Shown piece after piece: positions 1 to 7,622 of a stretch of DNA of 45,233 nucleotides (its first letter is position 1; the number at the start of each line of letters is the position of its first letter). Position numbers and translations under genes: made by a program. A model generated the notes under the pieces. The model saw only the letters and a program-made list of their open reading frames with translations. It did not search any database and had not been told where the DNA came from. The stretch lies in contig NZ_FYDO01000040.1 of assembly GCF_900187615.1 (NCBI RefSeq), forward strand, positions 1-45,233, read 5' to 3'. This DNA is from Pseudomonas sp. Irchel s3f7. Its GTDB lineage: Bacteria; Pseudomonadota; Gammaproteobacteria; Pseudomonadales; Pseudomonadaceae.

Positions 1-62
1 TCTTTGCGGGTCTGCTTACGCTTGCCTGCGTACTCGGCGTCAGCGAAGGTCATCTGTTTCAT
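1..62 (-). CDS. IS5-family transposase, N-terminal fragment (cut by window edge)
   Basis: The minus strand from 62 opens with ATG and encodes about 20 residues, MKQMTFADAEYAGKRKQTRK, before the window ends. I recognise this as the start of IS5-family (DDE) transposases common in Pseudomonas. A DDE transposase cuts and joins the element ends. Catalytic residues lie outside the window, so integrity cannot be judged. The neighbouring sequence to 127 looks like the element's terminal region (separate entry). Family assignment rests on this short N-terminus only. Confidence 0.72.
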   Translation of the reverse strand, partial: MKQMTFADAEYAGKRKQTRK

Positions 63-127
63 CGGAAAACTCGGCGGGTGGAGTCCTGGTATTTTGCCAA
101 AATCAGGAAGTCTTCTTCAGAATTTCC
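1..127 (-). mobile_element. End of an IS5-family insertion sequence
   Basis: Read on the minus strand, the element appears to begin at 127 with GGAAATTCTGAAGAAG. This shares GGAA, the central T, GAA and AAG with the 16-bp IS5 terminal repeat as I remember it. The next four flanking bases (128-131, CTAA on the minus strand) fit the YTAR target preference of IS5-type elements. The transposase reading frame starts 65 bases inside. The other end is off the window, so the target duplication cannot be confirmed. Confidence 0.55.
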
Positions 128-187
128 TTAGATCAGAGAAGTTGAAAAGGTCGCCGAGGTCGAGCAGGTCTTGTTGAACAGACATAA

Positions 188-221
188 AAAATCCGATACC
201 AGAGGTCTGGTCTCGGATTTT
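188..221. terminator. Long hairpin beside the IS end, terminator-like
   Basis: Arms AAAATCCGA plus ACCAGA pair with TCTGGT plus TCGGATTTT across a two-base loop, with one T/C mismatch. A-runs and T-runs lie on both sides, so it could stop transcription in either direction. It lies between the IS end and the next gene, in a stretch (132-309) where I see no gene. Confidence 0.55.
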
Positions 222-226
222 CTAGG

Positions 227-285
227 AAGCCCCGCGTGAGCTCAAATGCTTAAGTGAACAGCATTACGCTAGTCGCGGGCTTTTT
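227..285 (+). terminator. Imperfect terminator hairpin facing the pseudouridine synthase end
   Basis: Outer arms AAGCCCCGCG and CGCGGGCTTT pair with one bulge. An inner AATGCT/AGCATT pair closes a second stem. A T-run follows at 281-285. It lies just downstream (minus strand) of the gene ending at 310 and can act on plus-strand transcription coming from the IS. Confidence 0.55.
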
Positions 286-309
286 CGTGTCTGGGGGAAA
301 TTGACCTGA

Positions 310-1200
310 TCACCAATTCAGGATGATTTCACTCTCGAACGCTCTTTCCTGGCCTGTCACCGGATCGACGAACTTCAGCCCCTGCGCCAGCAGCTTCAGT
401 GGATTGGCATAATCATCCTGCGCATCCTTGAGTACCACGGGGTAGAACGGGTCGTTGCAGATGCTGGCCCCCAAGGCCGTCATGTGCACCCGTAACTGGT
501 GCTTCTTGCCAGTCACCGGATACAGGCCGTAGCGCCACAGATCACCGTGTTTCTCCCTGACTTCGACGGCTGTTTCGGTATTGCTGATCCCCGGCCCTTC
601 CTGCATGCGGAAGAACGGCTCGCCATCGACGAGTCGGCTTTTATGAACCAATGGGAAAGCATGTTCCGGCAATGCTCCGGCGATCGCCTCATAGCGTTTC
701 TCGATTTGCCGTGTCGGAAACAATGACTGATAAGCCGAACGAGTCTGCGGATTGGCGGAAAACAGCACCAGCCCTGCGGTATGCCGATCAATACGATGCA
801 ATGGCACCAGATGCGGATTATCCAGCCGACGGATCAGACGTCTGAGAAGTGTCTGCTCCACATATTCACCCGCCGGCGTCACCGGCAGAAAGTGTGGTTT
901 GTCGGCCACGACCAGATGCTCGTCTGCGTACAGGATTGATTCGATGACCGGGATCGGTTTTTCGTCCGGGACTTCTCGAAAGTAGTGAATCCGCAAACCT
1001 TCCTTGTACGCCAGGTCGAGAGCGATCGGCAGGCCCTGCCCATCAAGGACGCGGCCACGAGCGATTCTGTCCAGCCATTGTTCGCGGCCGATGGCGCTGA
1101 AGTGCTCACACAGGCAATCGAGTACAGTCAGCCAGGAGCCCGGCGGCAGGTAAAGCGTGCTGGCCTGACTATGTGCCGCGGAAAAAGATGAAGTGGACAT
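310..1200 (-). CDS. RluA-family RNA pseudouridine synthase
   Basis: This 296-residue protein isomerises specific uridines to pseudouridine in rRNA or tRNA. The signature LHRIDRHTAG near residues 135-145 contains the catalytic aspartate of the RluA/RluC/RluD group. A later GKKHQLRVHM segment matches the conserved substrate-binding Lys/Leu-Arg motif. The N-terminal 80 residues are not a clear S4 domain, so this is closest to the short RluA/TruC-like proteins; the target nucleotide cannot be read from sequence. The ATG at 1200 gives normal family length. It is the last gene in its direction before the IS end and two hairpins. The family call is firm, the paralogue call is not. Confidence 0.88.
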   Translation of the reverse strand: MSTSSFSAAHSQASTLYLPPGSWLTVLDCLCEHFSAIGREQWLDRIARGRVLDGQGLPIALDLAYKEGLRIHYFREVPDEKPIPVIESILYADEHLVVADKPHFLPVTPAGEYVEQTLLRRLIRRLDNPHLVPLHRIDRHTAGLVLFSANPQTRSAYQSLFPTRQIEKRYEAIAGALPEHAFPLVHKSRLVDGEPFFRMQEGPGISNTETAVEVREKHGDLWRYGLYPVTGKKHQLRVHMTALGASICNDPFYPVVLKDAQDDYANPLKLLAQGLKFVDPVTGQERAFESEIILNW

Positions 1201-1271
1201 ACGAACGCTCTAAACCTCAATGCAGAGCGGCATTATCCAACAGCGCCGAGGCCGAGCCTAGCGGAGAATCC

Positions 1272-1589
1272 TCATGCCGGAATCTGCTTCAGTGCCGCCG
1301 CCTCCGTGTACTCCTTGAGCCAGCGCAGCACATCGACCGCCTCCCAGCGAGCTGGGTCGTACAAGGCGTACAACAACCCCTGATAACCAACGACATCCAA
1401 TTGCCGGTGATAGCCTGCGCGCTGGAACAACGCTTCGATTTCTGCAAAACAGGTGTTGAAATGGGTTTTATTGAAGGGCGTCTTGCCTTCGGTCACGAGG
1501 CCGTCCAGACGCAACTCCAGGACGGCCTCGTGCACGACCTCGGCGGACATCCGGTTCACGCTGCTCTTCAATTGTTCGACATTGACCAC
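1272..1589 (-). CDS. Conserved hypothetical protein, possibly SOS-controlled
   Basis: The 105-residue product begins at a GTG (1589) with a GAGAGGG ribosome-binding stretch about 8 bases upstream. It is acidic and soluble, with no signal peptide, membrane segment or metal-binding cluster that I can see, and I do not recognise the family. A near-perfect LexA-type palindrome lies at 1666-1681, 77 bases in front of the start, so the gene may be induced by DNA damage. It stands alone, with the glutaredoxin-like gene upstream in the same direction about 170 bases away. Its good start signal, typical codon use and operator make it a real gene. No function is proposed beyond possible SOS membership. 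Confidence 0.75.
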   Translation of the reverse strand: MVNVEQLKSSVNRMSAEVVHEAVLELRLDGLVTEGKTPFNKTHFNTCFAEIEALFQRAGYHRQLDVVGYQGLLYALYDPARWEAVDVLRWLKEYTEAAALKQIPA

Positions 1590-1665
1590 GATTCATCCCT
1601 CTCACACCCGGACCTGCCCGCTCAAACCTGAACATCAGGATCGGCAAGGCAGGCATTGCGAATAG

Positions 1666-1681
1666 CTGTATACGCATACAG
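1666..1681 (-). promoter_or_regulatory. LexA-like operator (SOS box)
   Basis: CTGTATACGCATACAG is a 16-bp sequence with CTGTAT/ATACAG arms. It matches the CTG-N10-CAG LexA consensus of gamma-proteobacteria, with the preferred alternating AT/TA flanks. On the minus strand it sits 77 bases before the GTG of the 105-residue gene, a place where bound LexA would block the promoter. Confidence 0.65.
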
Positions 1682-1760
1682 TATCCGAACAATACCCGTT
1701 AAGCCAAGGGGAACCATCGCAAAGTTCGACAGGCGGGAGCACCGCTAACGCAGAAATCGC

Positions 1761-1997
1761 CTAACGCAGGAACGCCACCACCTGATCGGCACTGAATGGC
1801 CAGCCAAGCTCAGCGCCGTTATCCACTCGTCGAAGTACCGGAATTCGCAAGCTGTACGCTGCGAACCACGTTTCGTCTTCAGCGATATCCACCAGTTCCA
1901 CCAGCAGTCCGCGTTCGACGAACTCCATCAGCATGGCTTCGGCCACTTCGCAGAGATGACACCCTAGGGTGCCGAACAACTGACATTCAGGAAGCAT
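1761..1997 (-). CDS. Glutaredoxin-like thiol protein (DUF836 type)
   Basis: This 78-residue thioredoxin-fold protein has the motif GCHLC near residues 12-16, giving a CxxC redox pair right after the first beta strand (ECQLFGT). A cis-proline region, RIPVLRR, follows near residues 50-56. Length and layout fit the short glutaredoxin-like DUF836 family of Pseudomonas. It probably reduces or transfers electrons to a protein disulfide in the cytoplasm; the partner is unknown. The ATG at 1997 has only a weak upstream purine stretch. It lies between the ammonium transporter and the LexA-box gene on the same strand, with gaps that argue against tight co-translation. Confidence 0.8.
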   Translation of the reverse strand: MLPECQLFGTLGCHLCEVAEAMLMEFVERGLLVELVDIAEDETWFAAYSLRIPVLRRVDNGAELGWPFSADQVVAFLR

Positions 1998-2090
1998 GAG
2001 TGATCAACCAGAAAATTGAGTGATCATTCTAGGCTCGCTCCGAAAAACCGTCGAGCCATAGAACCCTGATCACAAGCGCCACAGGGCCGC

Positions 2091-3299
2091 TCAATCCTGA
2101 CTCACGGCACCGATCTTGTGGATCGACAGGTCCGCGCCGTAATACTCCTCTTCCTGGCTCAGGCGTAGTCCGGTCAACACCTTGATCACGCCATACACCG
2201 CGAACCCTCCGACCAGTGCCACCAGCACGCCCAGTGACGTGCCGATCAACTGGCTGATCATGCTCACTCCACCCAGCCCACCCAAGGCACTCTGGCCGAA
2301 AATGCCGCAGGCGATTCCGCCCCACGCGCCGCACAACCCGTGCAACGGCCACACGCCCAGTACGTCGTCAATGCGCCATTTGACTTGAGCGGCGGTAAAG
2401 CACCAGACGAACAGCGCGCCAGCGATTGCCCCCGTGACCAGCGCCCCCACAGGATGCATCAGATCGGAACCGGCACAGATCGCCACCAACCCCGCCAGCG
2501 GGCCGTTATGCAAAAAACCGGGGTCATTACGGCCGACGATCAGCGCGGCCATCGTGCCGCCGACCATGGCCATCAACGAATTCAGTGCCACCAGACCGCT
2601 GACCCCTTGCAGGGTTTGCGCGCTCATCACGTTGAAACCGAACCAGCCAACGATCAGGATCCACGAACCCAAGGCCAGAAACGGAATGCTCGATGGCGCG
2701 AACGCGACCAGGCGTCCATCCCGGTATCGGCCATTGCGCGGCCCGAGCAACAACACCGCCGCCAATGCCAGCCAACCGCCCATGGCATGAACCACGACTG
2801 AACCTGCGAAATCATGGAAACTGGCGCCAAACCGCTCAAGCAGCCAGACTTGCAGCCCAAGGTTGCCGTTCCAGACCATGCCTTCAAAGAACGGATAAAT
2901 GAACGCCACGATCAACACCGTTGCGCATAACTGCGGCACAAACCGCGCACGCTCGGCAATGCCGCCGGAAATGATCGCCGGGATCGCCGCCGCAAAGGTC
3001 AGCAGGAAGAAAAATTTCACGAGCCCGTAGCCGTGATCGGCGTTGAGTTCGGCCGCCGGGTGCATGAAGTTCACCCCATAAGAAATCCAATAGCCTATAA
3101 AGAAATAGGCAAGGGTCGACACGGCGAAGTCGCTGAGGATTTTCGACAGCGCATTGACCTGGTTCTTTTGTCGGACCGTCCCGACTTCCAGGAAGGCAAA
3201 ACCGGCGTGCATGGCCAGGACCATGACCGCGCCGATCAGAATAAACAGGGTATTGGAGCTATGGATCAGGCTGTCCACAGCGCTTTGCAGATTTTCCAT
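2091..3299 (-). CDS. amt: Ammonium transporter, Amt family
   Basis: This 402-residue integral membrane protein conducts ammonium/ammonia across the inner membrane. The N-terminal segment from residue 16 to 40 contains AMHAGFAFLEVG, the classic first Amt helix. The paired pore histidines appear as VVHAMGG (first) and PLHGLCGAWGG (second). About 11 hydrophobic segments are visible and there is no cleavable signal peptide, unlike E. coli AmtB. No glnK (PII) gene adjoins it, so this is probably a second, stand-alone Amt rather than the GlnK-linked one. The ATG at 3299 has a weak AAGG about 11 bases upstream. I looked for a sigma-54 promoter in front and found no convincing one. Confidence 0.9.
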   Translation of the reverse strand: MENLQSAVDSLIHSSNTLFILIGAVMVLAMHAGFAFLEVGTVRQKNQVNALSKILSDFAVSTLAYFFIGYWISYGVNFMHPAAELNADHGYGLVKFFFLLTFAAAIPAIISGGIAERARFVPQLCATVLIVAFIYPFFEGMVWNGNLGLQVWLLERFGASFHDFAGSVVVHAMGGWLALAAVLLLGPRNGRYRDGRLVAFAPSSIPFLALGSWILIVGWFGFNVMSAQTLQGVSGLVALNSLMAMVGGTMAALIVGRNDPGFLHNGPLAGLVAICAGSDLMHPVGALVTGAIAGALFVWCFTAAQVKWRIDDVLGVWPLHGLCGAWGGIACGIFGQSALGGLGGVSMISQLIGTSLGVLVALVGGFAVYGVIKVLTGLRLSQEEEYYGADLSIHKIGAVSQD

Positions 3300-3626
3300 G
3301 GGTTGGCAGACCTTATGGTAAGAAAAAGCACCAAAGCAGTTCGCGTGGGCTGTCCATGCACCAAGTTGCAGCTTCGAAGATCAGTTCGCCGCATCGGTTG
3401 AACCGATTTGGCGCACGAGTGGTGTCAAGGCAAAACACGTCCCGAACACTTGCACGACGTTTTGAATATTGGTGTTACGGTTCTACCGAAATCCTGCCCG
3501 GCATTAGCGCAGGGCTCAGAATGACGCACCATGACATAGCAAAAGTTGTACCAGTCATTTGTACTGAACCTTCGCCGAAGGCTCATACTCGAACGCTTCA
3601 GAACGCCACCTATATGGAGATCACCC
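3300..3626. other. Divergent intergenic region between amt and the DUF883 gene
   Basis: These 327 bases separate the divergent starts. I see no gene with credible start signals and no strong hairpin. It must hold the promoters of both neighbours, but I cannot place them with confidence. Confidence 0.5.
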
Positions 3627-3941
3627 ATGGCCAGCACCAAGGCAAAGACTGCTCAAGAAATCCTGATGACCGACTTCCAGACGCTGGTCAGCGACACGGA
3701 ACGGCTGCTGGAACATACCGCGACCCTGGCCGGTGATCAGGCTGATGAGTTGCGCGAGCAGATCCACGACAGTCTGTTGCGCGCCCGCGAAACCTTGAAA
3801 CTGACCGAAGACTCCCTGCGCGAACGCGGCCAGGCTGCTGTCAGCGCGACTGAAGAGTATGTCCAGGCCAACCCATGGCAATCCGTCGGGATCGCGGCGG
3901 GTGTGGGTTTCCTGATTGGCCTGCTGGCCAGCCGCCGCTGA
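3627..3941 (+). CDS. DUF883 / ElaB-YqjD family membrane-anchored protein
   Basis: The 104-residue product has a long amphipathic helical region (residues about 15-75) followed by the conserved C-terminal segment NPWQSVGIAAGVGFLIGLL and a final ASRR. This is the hallmark of the ElaB/YqjD/DUF883 family. In E. coli, YqjD is inner-membrane anchored through this tail and binds ribosomes in stationary phase; I infer a similar role. The ATG at 3627 has GGAG nine bases upstream and is better than the further-upstream in-frame starts. It is the first gene of a three-gene run; the next ATG follows its stop by one base. Confidence 0.85.
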   Translation: MASTKAKTAQEILMTDFQTLVSDTERLLEHTATLAGDQADELREQIHDSLLRARETLKLTEDSLRERGQAAVSATEEYVQANPWQSVGIAAGVGFLIGLLASRR

Positions 3942-3942
3942 T

Positions 3943-4326
3943 ATGGCTATCGATGAAGCCGGCTCGTCTGCGACGGGCACAAGCTCGCGGCGCCTGGGTG
4001 CCGCATTCCTCGGATTGCTGCACAGCCATGTCGAACTGTTCGGCATTGAACTGCAGGAACAAAAGGCCCGTACCGTAAGCCTGTTACTGTTCGCAGGCCT
4101 GGCGCTGGTGTTTGCGTTGCTGTTTCTGGTAGGGCTGTCGGCTCTGGTGATGATCCTTTTCTGGGACACCTATCGTCTGCCAGCCATCATCGGGCTCTGC
4201 GTGTTCTACGCACTCGCGGCGATCTTTTGCGGGATACGCCTGAAATCGGCGATTTACGATGAGTCCTCACCCTTCCATGGCACGCTTGAAGAGCTGGCCA
4301 ATGATCGGGAGCGCCTGCTGCCATGA
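3943..4326 (+). CDS. YqjE-like / phage-holin superfamily III membrane protein
   Basis: This 127-residue protein has a soluble N-terminal part with a HSHVELFGIELQEQK motif, then two strong hydrophobic segments (about residues 45-65 and 75-97). The pattern is typical of the YqjE group often labelled holin superfamily III. It is not a phage gene by context: it sits between the YqjD-like and YqjK-like genes, the same order as E. coli yqjD-yqjE-yqjK. Function is unknown beyond an inner-membrane location. The start ATG is one base after the preceding stop, so translation is probably coupled. Confidence 0.8.
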   Translation: MAIDEAGSSATGTSSRRLGAAFLGLLHSHVELFGIELQEQKARTVSLLLFAGLALVFALLFLVGLSALVMILFWDTYRLPAIIGLCVFYALAAIFCGIRLKSAIYDESSPFHGTLEELANDRERLLP

Positions 4327-4667
4327 GCCTGCCTGAATTGCCACGCAACAGCTCACGCGCGCAAATGCGCAAGGCACTGATTCGCCTGCGCATGGAAATG
4401 CATCGCCAGGAAATCCGTCACGAATCCCGGCAACTGCTGCAACCCCTGCAGCGTGTGCGCGGGATGACGCAGAACCTGCAGGAGGGTTTAGGTATCAAAC
4501 ACGCGCCGCTTTGGGGTGTGGCCGCTATCACCTTGCTGGGTTTTCTAACCGGCAAGGGCGCAAAAAACGGCGGTGGCATCGCTAGCCTCACCCGACTGGT
4601 CCGGCTCGGCACCACGCTGGCTCCGTTGATCAAACTGATCCTGCAGGGCTCGTCGCGAAAAAACTGA
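4323..4667 (+). CDS. Hypothetical protein, YqjK-like position
   Basis: The 114-residue product starts inside the end of the preceding gene (ATGA overlap at 4323-4326). It is very basic, with an Arg-rich N-terminal helix containing many Gln/Arg repeats, then one hydrophobic segment near residues 60-75 and a glycine-rich stretch. It matches the third gene of the yqjDEK arrangement by position and character, though sequence similarity to YqjK cannot be verified here. It is likely membrane associated with a positively charged cytoplasmic part. No function is assigned. Confidence 0.72.
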   Translation: MSLPELPRNSSRAQMRKALIRLRMEMHRQEIRHESRQLLQPLQRVRGMTQNLQEGLGIKHAPLWGVAAITLLGFLTGKGAKNGGGIASLTRLVRLGTTLAPLIKLILQGSSRKN

Positions 4668-4851
4668 TCAGTCGTTTTTTTGGCAATAACGGGATGCCTT
4701 TCTCTATCGAGGGAGGCAATCCTGCGCTCAGATCCAATGGCAAATACCTACTGCTCATCGATATCGATGCTGCCGGGCTTTCGTTCCGCTTGCAGGTCCC
4801 TGCGCGAAACGGGAAGCTAGGCCATCAGTCACGCAACGGAGAGACCCCGCC

Positions 4852-6180
4852 TTGGATTGGCATACCCTGCTTACCCGCGAACGCCTCGGAAAACCGCTGC
4901 ACAGCCCTGAAGAACTCGGCCGCAGTCCTTTTCACAAAGATCACGATCGCATCATTTTCTCGGGCGCGTTCCGCCGCCTCGGACGCAAGACCCAGGTCCA
5001 TCCGGTCACCAGCAACGACCATATTCATACGCGCCTGACCCATTCGCTGGAAGTCAGTTGTGTGGGGCGCTCTTTGGGCATGCGGGTTGGCGAAACCATT
5101 CGCAGCACCCTGCCCGACTGGTGCGAACCGAGCGATCTGGGCATGGTGGTGCAATCGGCCTGTCTGGCCCATGACATTGGCAATCCGCCGTTTGGCCACT
5201 CCGGTGAGGACGCGATCCGCCATTGGTTTCAACAAGCCGCCGGCCGTGGCTGGCTGGATGCAATGAGCGAAGCCGAACGCAACGATTTCCTGAACTTCGA
5301 AGGCAACGCACAAGGCTTTCGGGTACTGACGCAACTGGAGTATCACCAGTTCGACGGCGGCACACGCCTGACCTATGCGACGCTGGGCACCTACCTGAAG
5401 TATCCATGGACGGCGAAGCACGCAGATTCGTTGGGCTACAAGAAGCACAAATTCGGCTGCTATCAGAGCGAGCTGCCACTGCTGGAGCAGATCGCCCATA
5501 AACTCGGTCTGCCGCAACTGGAGGATCAACGCTGGGCACGCCACCCGTTGGTGTACCTGATGGAAGCCGCCGATGACATCTGCTACGCATTGATCGACCT
5601 GGAAGACGGTCTGGAAATGGAGTTGCTGGAGTACGCCGAGGTCGAGTCCCTGTTGCTCAACCTGGTCGGCGATGATCTGCCAGAAACCTATCGCCAGCTC
5701 GGCCCCAACGATTCACGGCGACGCAAACTGGCGATCCTGCGCGGCAAGGCCATTGAACACCTGACCAATGCGGCAGCCCGCGCCTTTGTGGAGCAACAAG
5801 AGGCGTTGTTGGCCGGTACGCTTGCAGGTGATCTGGTTGAGCACATGCATGGCCCCGCCAAGCGTTGTGTCCTGAATGCCAAGGACATGGCGCGCAAGAA
5901 AATTTTCCAGGACAAGCGCAAAACCCTCCATGAGATCGGCGCCTATACCACCCTGGAAATCCTGCTCAATGCCTTCTGCGGTGCGGCGCTGGAACAGCAC
6001 AATGGTCGAACGCCGTCCTTCAAAAGCCGTCGTATCCTCGACTTGCTGGGCAACAATGCACCCGATCCCCACGGTCCATTGCATACGTCATTTCTGCGCA
6101 TGATCGATTTCATCGCCGGCATGACCGACAGCTACGCCAGTGACATGGCACTGGAAATGACCGGTCGCTCCAGCCACTGA
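4852..6180 (+). CDS. dgt: Deoxyguanosinetriphosphate triphosphohydrolase-like protein
   Basis: This 442-residue HD-superfamily enzyme hydrolyses dGTP or other dNTPs to nucleoside and triphosphate, affecting dNTP pools. The metal-binding histidines and aspartates appear in RLTHSLEV (about residues 62-69) and LAHDIGNPPFGHSGE (about 108-122). The N-terminal RLGRKTQV and the C-terminal part fit the dGTPase type 2 family. The start is TTG at 4852, preceded by a CGGAGAG ribosome-binding site. No in-frame ATG gives the correct N-terminus DWHTLLTRERLG, so TTG is favoured. It stands alone on the strand, with a 184-base gap upstream and a palindrome just after its stop. Confidence 0.9.
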   Translation: MDWHTLLTRERLGKPLHSPEELGRSPFHKDHDRIIFSGAFRRLGRKTQVHPVTSNDHIHTRLTHSLEVSCVGRSLGMRVGETIRSTLPDWCEPSDLGMVVQSACLAHDIGNPPFGHSGEDAIRHWFQQAAGRGWLDAMSEAERNDFLNFEGNAQGFRVLTQLEYHQFDGGTRLTYATLGTYLKYPWTAKHADSLGYKKHKFGCYQSELPLLEQIAHKLGLPQLEDQRWARHPLVYLMEAADDICYALIDLEDGLEMELLEYAEVESLLLNLVGDDLPETYRQLGPNDSRRRKLAILRGKAIEHLTNAAARAFVEQQEALLAGTLAGDLVEHMHGPAKRCVLNAKDMARKKIFQDKRKTLHEIGAYTTLEILLNAFCGAALEQHNGRTPSFKSRRILDLLGNNAPDPHGPLHTSFLRMIDFIAGMTDSYASDMALEMTGRSSH

Positions 6181-6194
6181 TCGTGTATCGGTTG

Positions 6195-6225
6195 ATCAGC
6201 CATTTCGCCACCCGATATGGCTGAT
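6195..6225. terminator. Palindrome after dgt, possible terminator
   Basis: ATCAGCCAT and ATGGCTGAT form a perfect 9-bp stem with a 13-base loop, 14 bases after the dgt stop. It is followed by CCCCC rather than T-runs, so it is a weak terminator candidate or an RNA-stabilising hairpin. Confidence 0.35.
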
Positions 6226-6359
6226 CCCCCCTTCCAAACCCAAGTGCACTCAAGGCTCACGGAATCGCCCTACAGCACACGCTGAGCAAACTGATCGCCA
6301 GGTCTGTGTTTATCACGGAACAATCTATATCCCTCTGCTCGACAGATGAAGAGTGTTCC

Positions 6360-6752
6360 ATGGCCAAAGACGATCTACGCATTCTCCTGGTGGAAGACCA
6401 CCCCTTCCAGCTCAGAGCGACTCAATACTTGCTTGAAAGTTATGGCTTCACCCAACTAACCGCCACGGACAGCGCCAAAGGCGCCGTGGATGAAATGCTC
6501 GGAGCCGTGCAACCTTTCGACATTCTGTTATGTGATCAATGTTTACCTGACCTGACAGGTCTTGATCTGGTGCAGTTCGCCAGTCACCGTGGAATGATCA
6601 GACAGGCCATTCTTCTGAGCAGCCTGACCTCTATCGAACTGGACGGGCTGGAAAAAAAAGCGACTCAACACGGATTGCCATTATTGGGATACCTGACAAA
6701 ACCGTTGAAACAAACAGAATTCAGAAACTTGTTGACCTTGGCATCTCTATAA
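6360..6752 (+). CDS. Single-domain response regulator (receiver only)
   Basis: The 130-residue product is only a receiver (REC) domain. The acid pocket is Glu12-Asp13 in LLVEDHPFQ, the phospho-acceptor is Asp59 in ILLCDQCLPD, and the conserved Lys lies in LTKPLK near residue 116. No output domain follows. The wording (VEDHPFQ, AILLSS, GLPLLGYLTKP) resembles, from memory, the receiver of the Pseudomonas RocR protein, which normally carries a C-terminal EAL phosphodiesterase. It may act as a phosphate sink or competitor for the hybrid kinase two genes downstream. The ATG at 6360 is chosen because the REC fold begins right after it. Confidence 0.87.
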   Translation: MAKDDLRILLVEDHPFQLRATQYLLESYGFTQLTATDSAKGAVDEMLGAVQPFDILLCDQCLPDLTGLDLVQFASHRGMIRQAILLSSLTSIELDGLEKKATQHGLPLLGYLTKPLKQTEFRNLLTLASL

Positions 6753-6995
6753 AAAAGCATCAAAAAACCAGATAAACACGCTTTATAAAACTTACGAAAA
6801 AAGACATCAGGGACCACAACTAAACAGCTTGATCTTTCAAGATATCTTATAAAAAAACCAATCATCGCGTAGTCCGATTCTCTTTCATACGTAGGACTTA
6901 TCCTATATTGCTGCTACAGCTCAGTCAGTTCATACGTGACCCAAACTATCTGAGCTAAGGTGCGCGCTTTATTTGAGCTCGCATGGGATTTGATT
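6753..6995. promoter_or_regulatory. AT-rich regulatory intergenic region with a TAGGA-N4-TCCTA palindrome
   Basis: These 243 bases are much richer in A/T than the surrounding genes, with several A-tracts. At 6892-6905 there is TAGGACTTATCCTA, a perfect 5-bp inverted repeat with a 4-base spacer. CATACGT occurs at about 6886 and again some 45 bases later. This is the presumed promoter region of the downstream regulator/kinase pair. It could bind that regulator or an H-NS-like protein such as MvaT. Binding is inferred only. Confidence 0.4.
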
Positions 6996-7622
6996 ATGAA
7001 CTCCGTTTTTATTGTCGACGACCACCCCGTCATCCGCCTTGCCGTTCGAATGTTACTGGAACACGAAGGTTTCAAAGTTGTCGGCGAAACTGACAACGGG
7101 GTCGATGCCATGCAGATGGTTCGCGAATGCATGCCTGACCTGGTGATTCTCGACATCAGCATTCCCAAGCTGGATGGCCTGGAAGTGCTTTCCCGTTTCA
7201 ACGCCATGAGTACTCCAATTAAAACACTGGTACTGACAGCACAATGCCCAACACTTTTCGGTATCCGTTGCATGCAGTCAGGAGCCTCCGGATATGTGTG
7301 TAAACAAGAGGACCTGAGTGAGTTGGTCAGTGCGATAAAAGCGGTCCTGTCAGGTTACAACTACTTCCCAAGCGAAGCTCTGAATCCCGTTCGTGGCGAT
7401 GATGAGCGTTGCGCAGAACTGGAACTTTTCAAATCAGTGAATGACCGGGAGCTGATGGTTCTGCAACTTTTTGCACAAGGGCGCACCAACAAGGAAATTG
7501 CCAAAGGTATGTTCCTGAGTAACAAGACCGTCAGCACCTATAAAAAACGACTCATGCAAAAACTCAAGGCCCAATCTCTGGTTGAACTCATCGAGATGGC
7601 AAAACGTAACGCACTTGTGTGA
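6996..7622 (+). CDS. BvgA/EvgA-type response regulator (REC plus LuxR HTH)
   Basis: This 208-residue protein has an N-terminal receiver (residues 1-120; Asp8-Asp9 pocket, phospho-acceptor Asp53 in LVILDISIPK). A C-terminal LuxR/GerE helix-turn-helix (about 140-205) carries the conserved NDRELMVLQL and GRTNKEIAKGMFLSNKTVSTY stretches. It is the DNA-binding partner of the hybrid kinase whose GTG overlaps its stop by four bases, so the two are co-translated. The family includes BvgA, EvgA and the Pseudomonas RocA1. The ATG at 6996 aligns with the usual receiver start; an upstream in-frame start at 6960 is less likely. Target genes are unknown; the palindrome in the preceding intergenic region is a candidate site. 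Confidence 0.9.
   Translation: MNSVFIVDDHPVIRLAVRMLLEHEGFKVVGETDNGVDAMQMVRECMPDLVILDISIPKLDGLEVLSRFNAMSTPIKTLVLTAQCPTLFGIRCMQSGASGYVCKQEDLSELVSAIKAVLSGYNYFPSEALNPVRGDDERCAELELFKSVNDRELMVLQLFAQGRTNKEIAKGMFLSNKTVSTYKKRLMQKLKAQSLVELIEMAKRNALV

Noticed and set aside
3300..3420. Sigma-54 promoter for the amt gene
   Set aside because: A GG-N10-GC spacing occurs (TTGGTGCATGGACAGC) but the rest departs from TGGCAC-N5-TTGC.
3943..4326. Prophage, from the holin-like protein
   Set aside because: The holin superfamily III label is shared by YqjE proteins. The neighbours are YqjD- and YqjK-like and no phage gene is present.
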